Below, piece by piece: positions 5,598-6,343 of a DNA stretch of 6,343 nt. The notes under the pieces were generated by a model, which ran no database searches, had not been told where the DNA came from, and saw nothing but the letters and a program-made list of their open reading frames with translations. This DNA is from Rickettsia endosymbiont of Ixodes persulcatus (GTDB lineage: Bacteria > Pseudomonadota > Alphaproteobacteria > Rickettsiales > Rickettsiaceae), in contig JAPYLE010000179.1 of NCBI GenBank assembly GCA_027293795.1, forward strand, positions 1 through 6,343, in the 5' to 3' direction. Every line of letters starts with the position of its first letter. The first letter of the stretch is position 1. The position numbers and the translations under genes are program-made.

Positions 5598-6058
5598 TTA
5601 GCACATACTCAGTATACCAGCAATTACAAGTCCTACCCCTTCCATCCATGTCATTAAATTCTCACATTGCGGACACATGGTTTTAACAAGCATGATTCCG
5701 CCATATAATGAAGCATTTTGTGCCATCTGCTTCATACTCTCCATTATCTCCTTACTGCTGATATATGGGAATGCTCCCATTCTTAAGTCAAAATGAGCAT
5801 TACAAGGCAGACCTCCTAATTTGCAAGTTGGCGGAGTAAAGTGACCAAGTGATATATCATCAATACCAGGAGTTTTTACAATCATAGAACCTCCAACTAA
5901 ATGTCCTCCTAACTGATCTTGAATTAAAGCGGCTTTACTACTATTTGATAATGTCCCAGACGGCATTACACTTTTTATTAAGGTTTCAAATACCGGCATA
6001 TGCTGCAGATGACTGTAGCAGCGCACAATTGTTTGATCATCATGCTATATTTCATCAT
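5598..6058 (-). pseudogene. traH: TraH, F-type conjugative pilus assembly protein; truncated and frameshifted
   Basis: TraH is a periplasmic protein needed for F-pilus assembly and is normally about 450 residues. Only the N-terminal third is present. After a shifted signal-peptide frame, the main frame shows QDQLGGHLVGGSMIVKTPGI, a Cys pair around PPTCKLGGLPCNAHFD, LRMGAFPYISSKEIMESMKQ, and YGGIMLVKTMCPQCENLMTW. This order (GG..YATGGS-like block, D...GCGGID-like block, LGSF.FI, then a Cys region) follows F TraH. The native start is probably at 6058 or 6043, giving MMIKQLCAATVICSIC as signal peptide. About one base is missing near 6010-6026, so the signal is out of frame with the body. The frame ends early at a TAA at 5598-5600, and the C-terminal two thirds plus traG are gone. 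It is probably non-functional. Confidence 0.65.
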
Positions 6059-6061
6059 TAT

Positions 6062-6277
6062 CTAATTCTTTAGCCTGCAATGCTCATGCCAGACTTCGCT
6101 CCATGAGGTACAAATCTTTTTCCAATCACGATATTTGTATTTAAATGTATATTGTTCGTTCAATTCTGTAACCCAGACATAGTATATAGCTAGACCATAG
6201 GAAATAGGTACAGTTAAATAAACTTTAGTACGTGTTCTACAGCCATACTGATATCTTTGAATTGCCCCGTAACTTTT
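6062..6277 (-). pseudogene. Unidentified open fragment upstream of traH
   Basis: A 71-codon minus-strand frame without an ATG lies between a TAG at 6278-6280 and a TAG at 6062-6064. It reads through a hydrophobic stretch VYLTVPISYGLAIYYVWV and then an aromatic-rich YKYRDWKKICTSWSEVWHEH. This looks like one membrane segment followed by a soluble part, but no family is recognised. Another frame over 6045-6105 gives EKDLYLMERSLA, a TGA, then ALQAKELDNDEI and a stop overlapping the traH start, which would suit a gene end in a transfer operon. Both cannot be correct along their whole length. Confidence 0.25.
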
Positions 6278-6343
6278 CTATAAATTCATTCCTTAAACCA
6301 ATATCCCTTTTGGGATGAAGATGACTTTTTTTTATAAGTGTAG
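6237..6343 (-). pseudogene. Short open frame at the right edge (partial)
   Basis: A frame entering from the right edge reads TLIKKSHLHPKRDIGLRNEF and ends at a TAG at 6237-6239, overlapping the fragment on its left in another frame. About 35 residues are visible, with no recognised domain. It may be the end of a gene lying mostly outside the window, or part of the same degraded gene after a frameshift. Confidence 0.2.

Noticed and set aside
1..6343. CRISPR array, tRNA or rRNA genes
   Set aside because: No regularly spaced repeats, cloverleaf-type sequence or conserved rRNA segments were noticed on either strand.

Overview
The window is AT-rich DNA dominated by decaying mobile-element genes. 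Several traits point to an obligate intracellular member of the Rickettsiales (Rickettsia, Megaira or Orientia-like). These are an IS6-type transposase end, an F-type TraH fragment beside a Ti-type small TraD (the mixture seen in Rickettsiales amplified genetic elements, RAGEs), an F-box-like eukaryotic motif, and a very high density of frameshifted genes. The organism is inferred from family content and composition; no marker gene is present.

Layout, left to right. Positions 1-172 hold the right end of an IS6-family element: a transposase C-terminus and a terminal inverted repeat. It abuts the 3' part of a gene (to 517) whose C-terminus carries an F-box-like motif, so the gene appears to have been cut by the IS. 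Positions 642-1213 (minus) hold a small serine recombinase (Pin/resolvase type) broken by a one-base frameshift. Between it and the next gene are two inverted repeats that could be its binding sites. Positions 1359-3526 (minus) hold an almost full-length recD2 helicase pseudogene with four separate lesions.

Positions 3555-4416 (minus) contain the only compact, fully intact gene cluster: an SMR-family exporter, a SemiSWEET-like three-helix transporter and a small WGR-domain protein. They are spaced 12 and 4 nt apart, which suggests one operon read toward recD2. A hairpin at 3539-3556 may end it. A perfect 11-bp inverted repeat lies upstream of its start.

Positions 4424-5030 hold no intact gene, but include fragments of a degraded plus-strand gene (about 4608-4990) that I do not recognise. 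From 5031 to 6058 (minus) lies a remnant conjugation module: a truncated and frameshifted traH, then a small TraC-like protein, then TraD. Beyond 6058 are only open fragments of uncertain identity.

Overall, this looks like an eroded integrative element (RAGE-like) in which conjugation, recombination and repair genes have decayed. The three-gene SMR/SemiSWEET/WGR island stays open and is the most likely functional unit. No clearly new system can be proven from the sequence alone.
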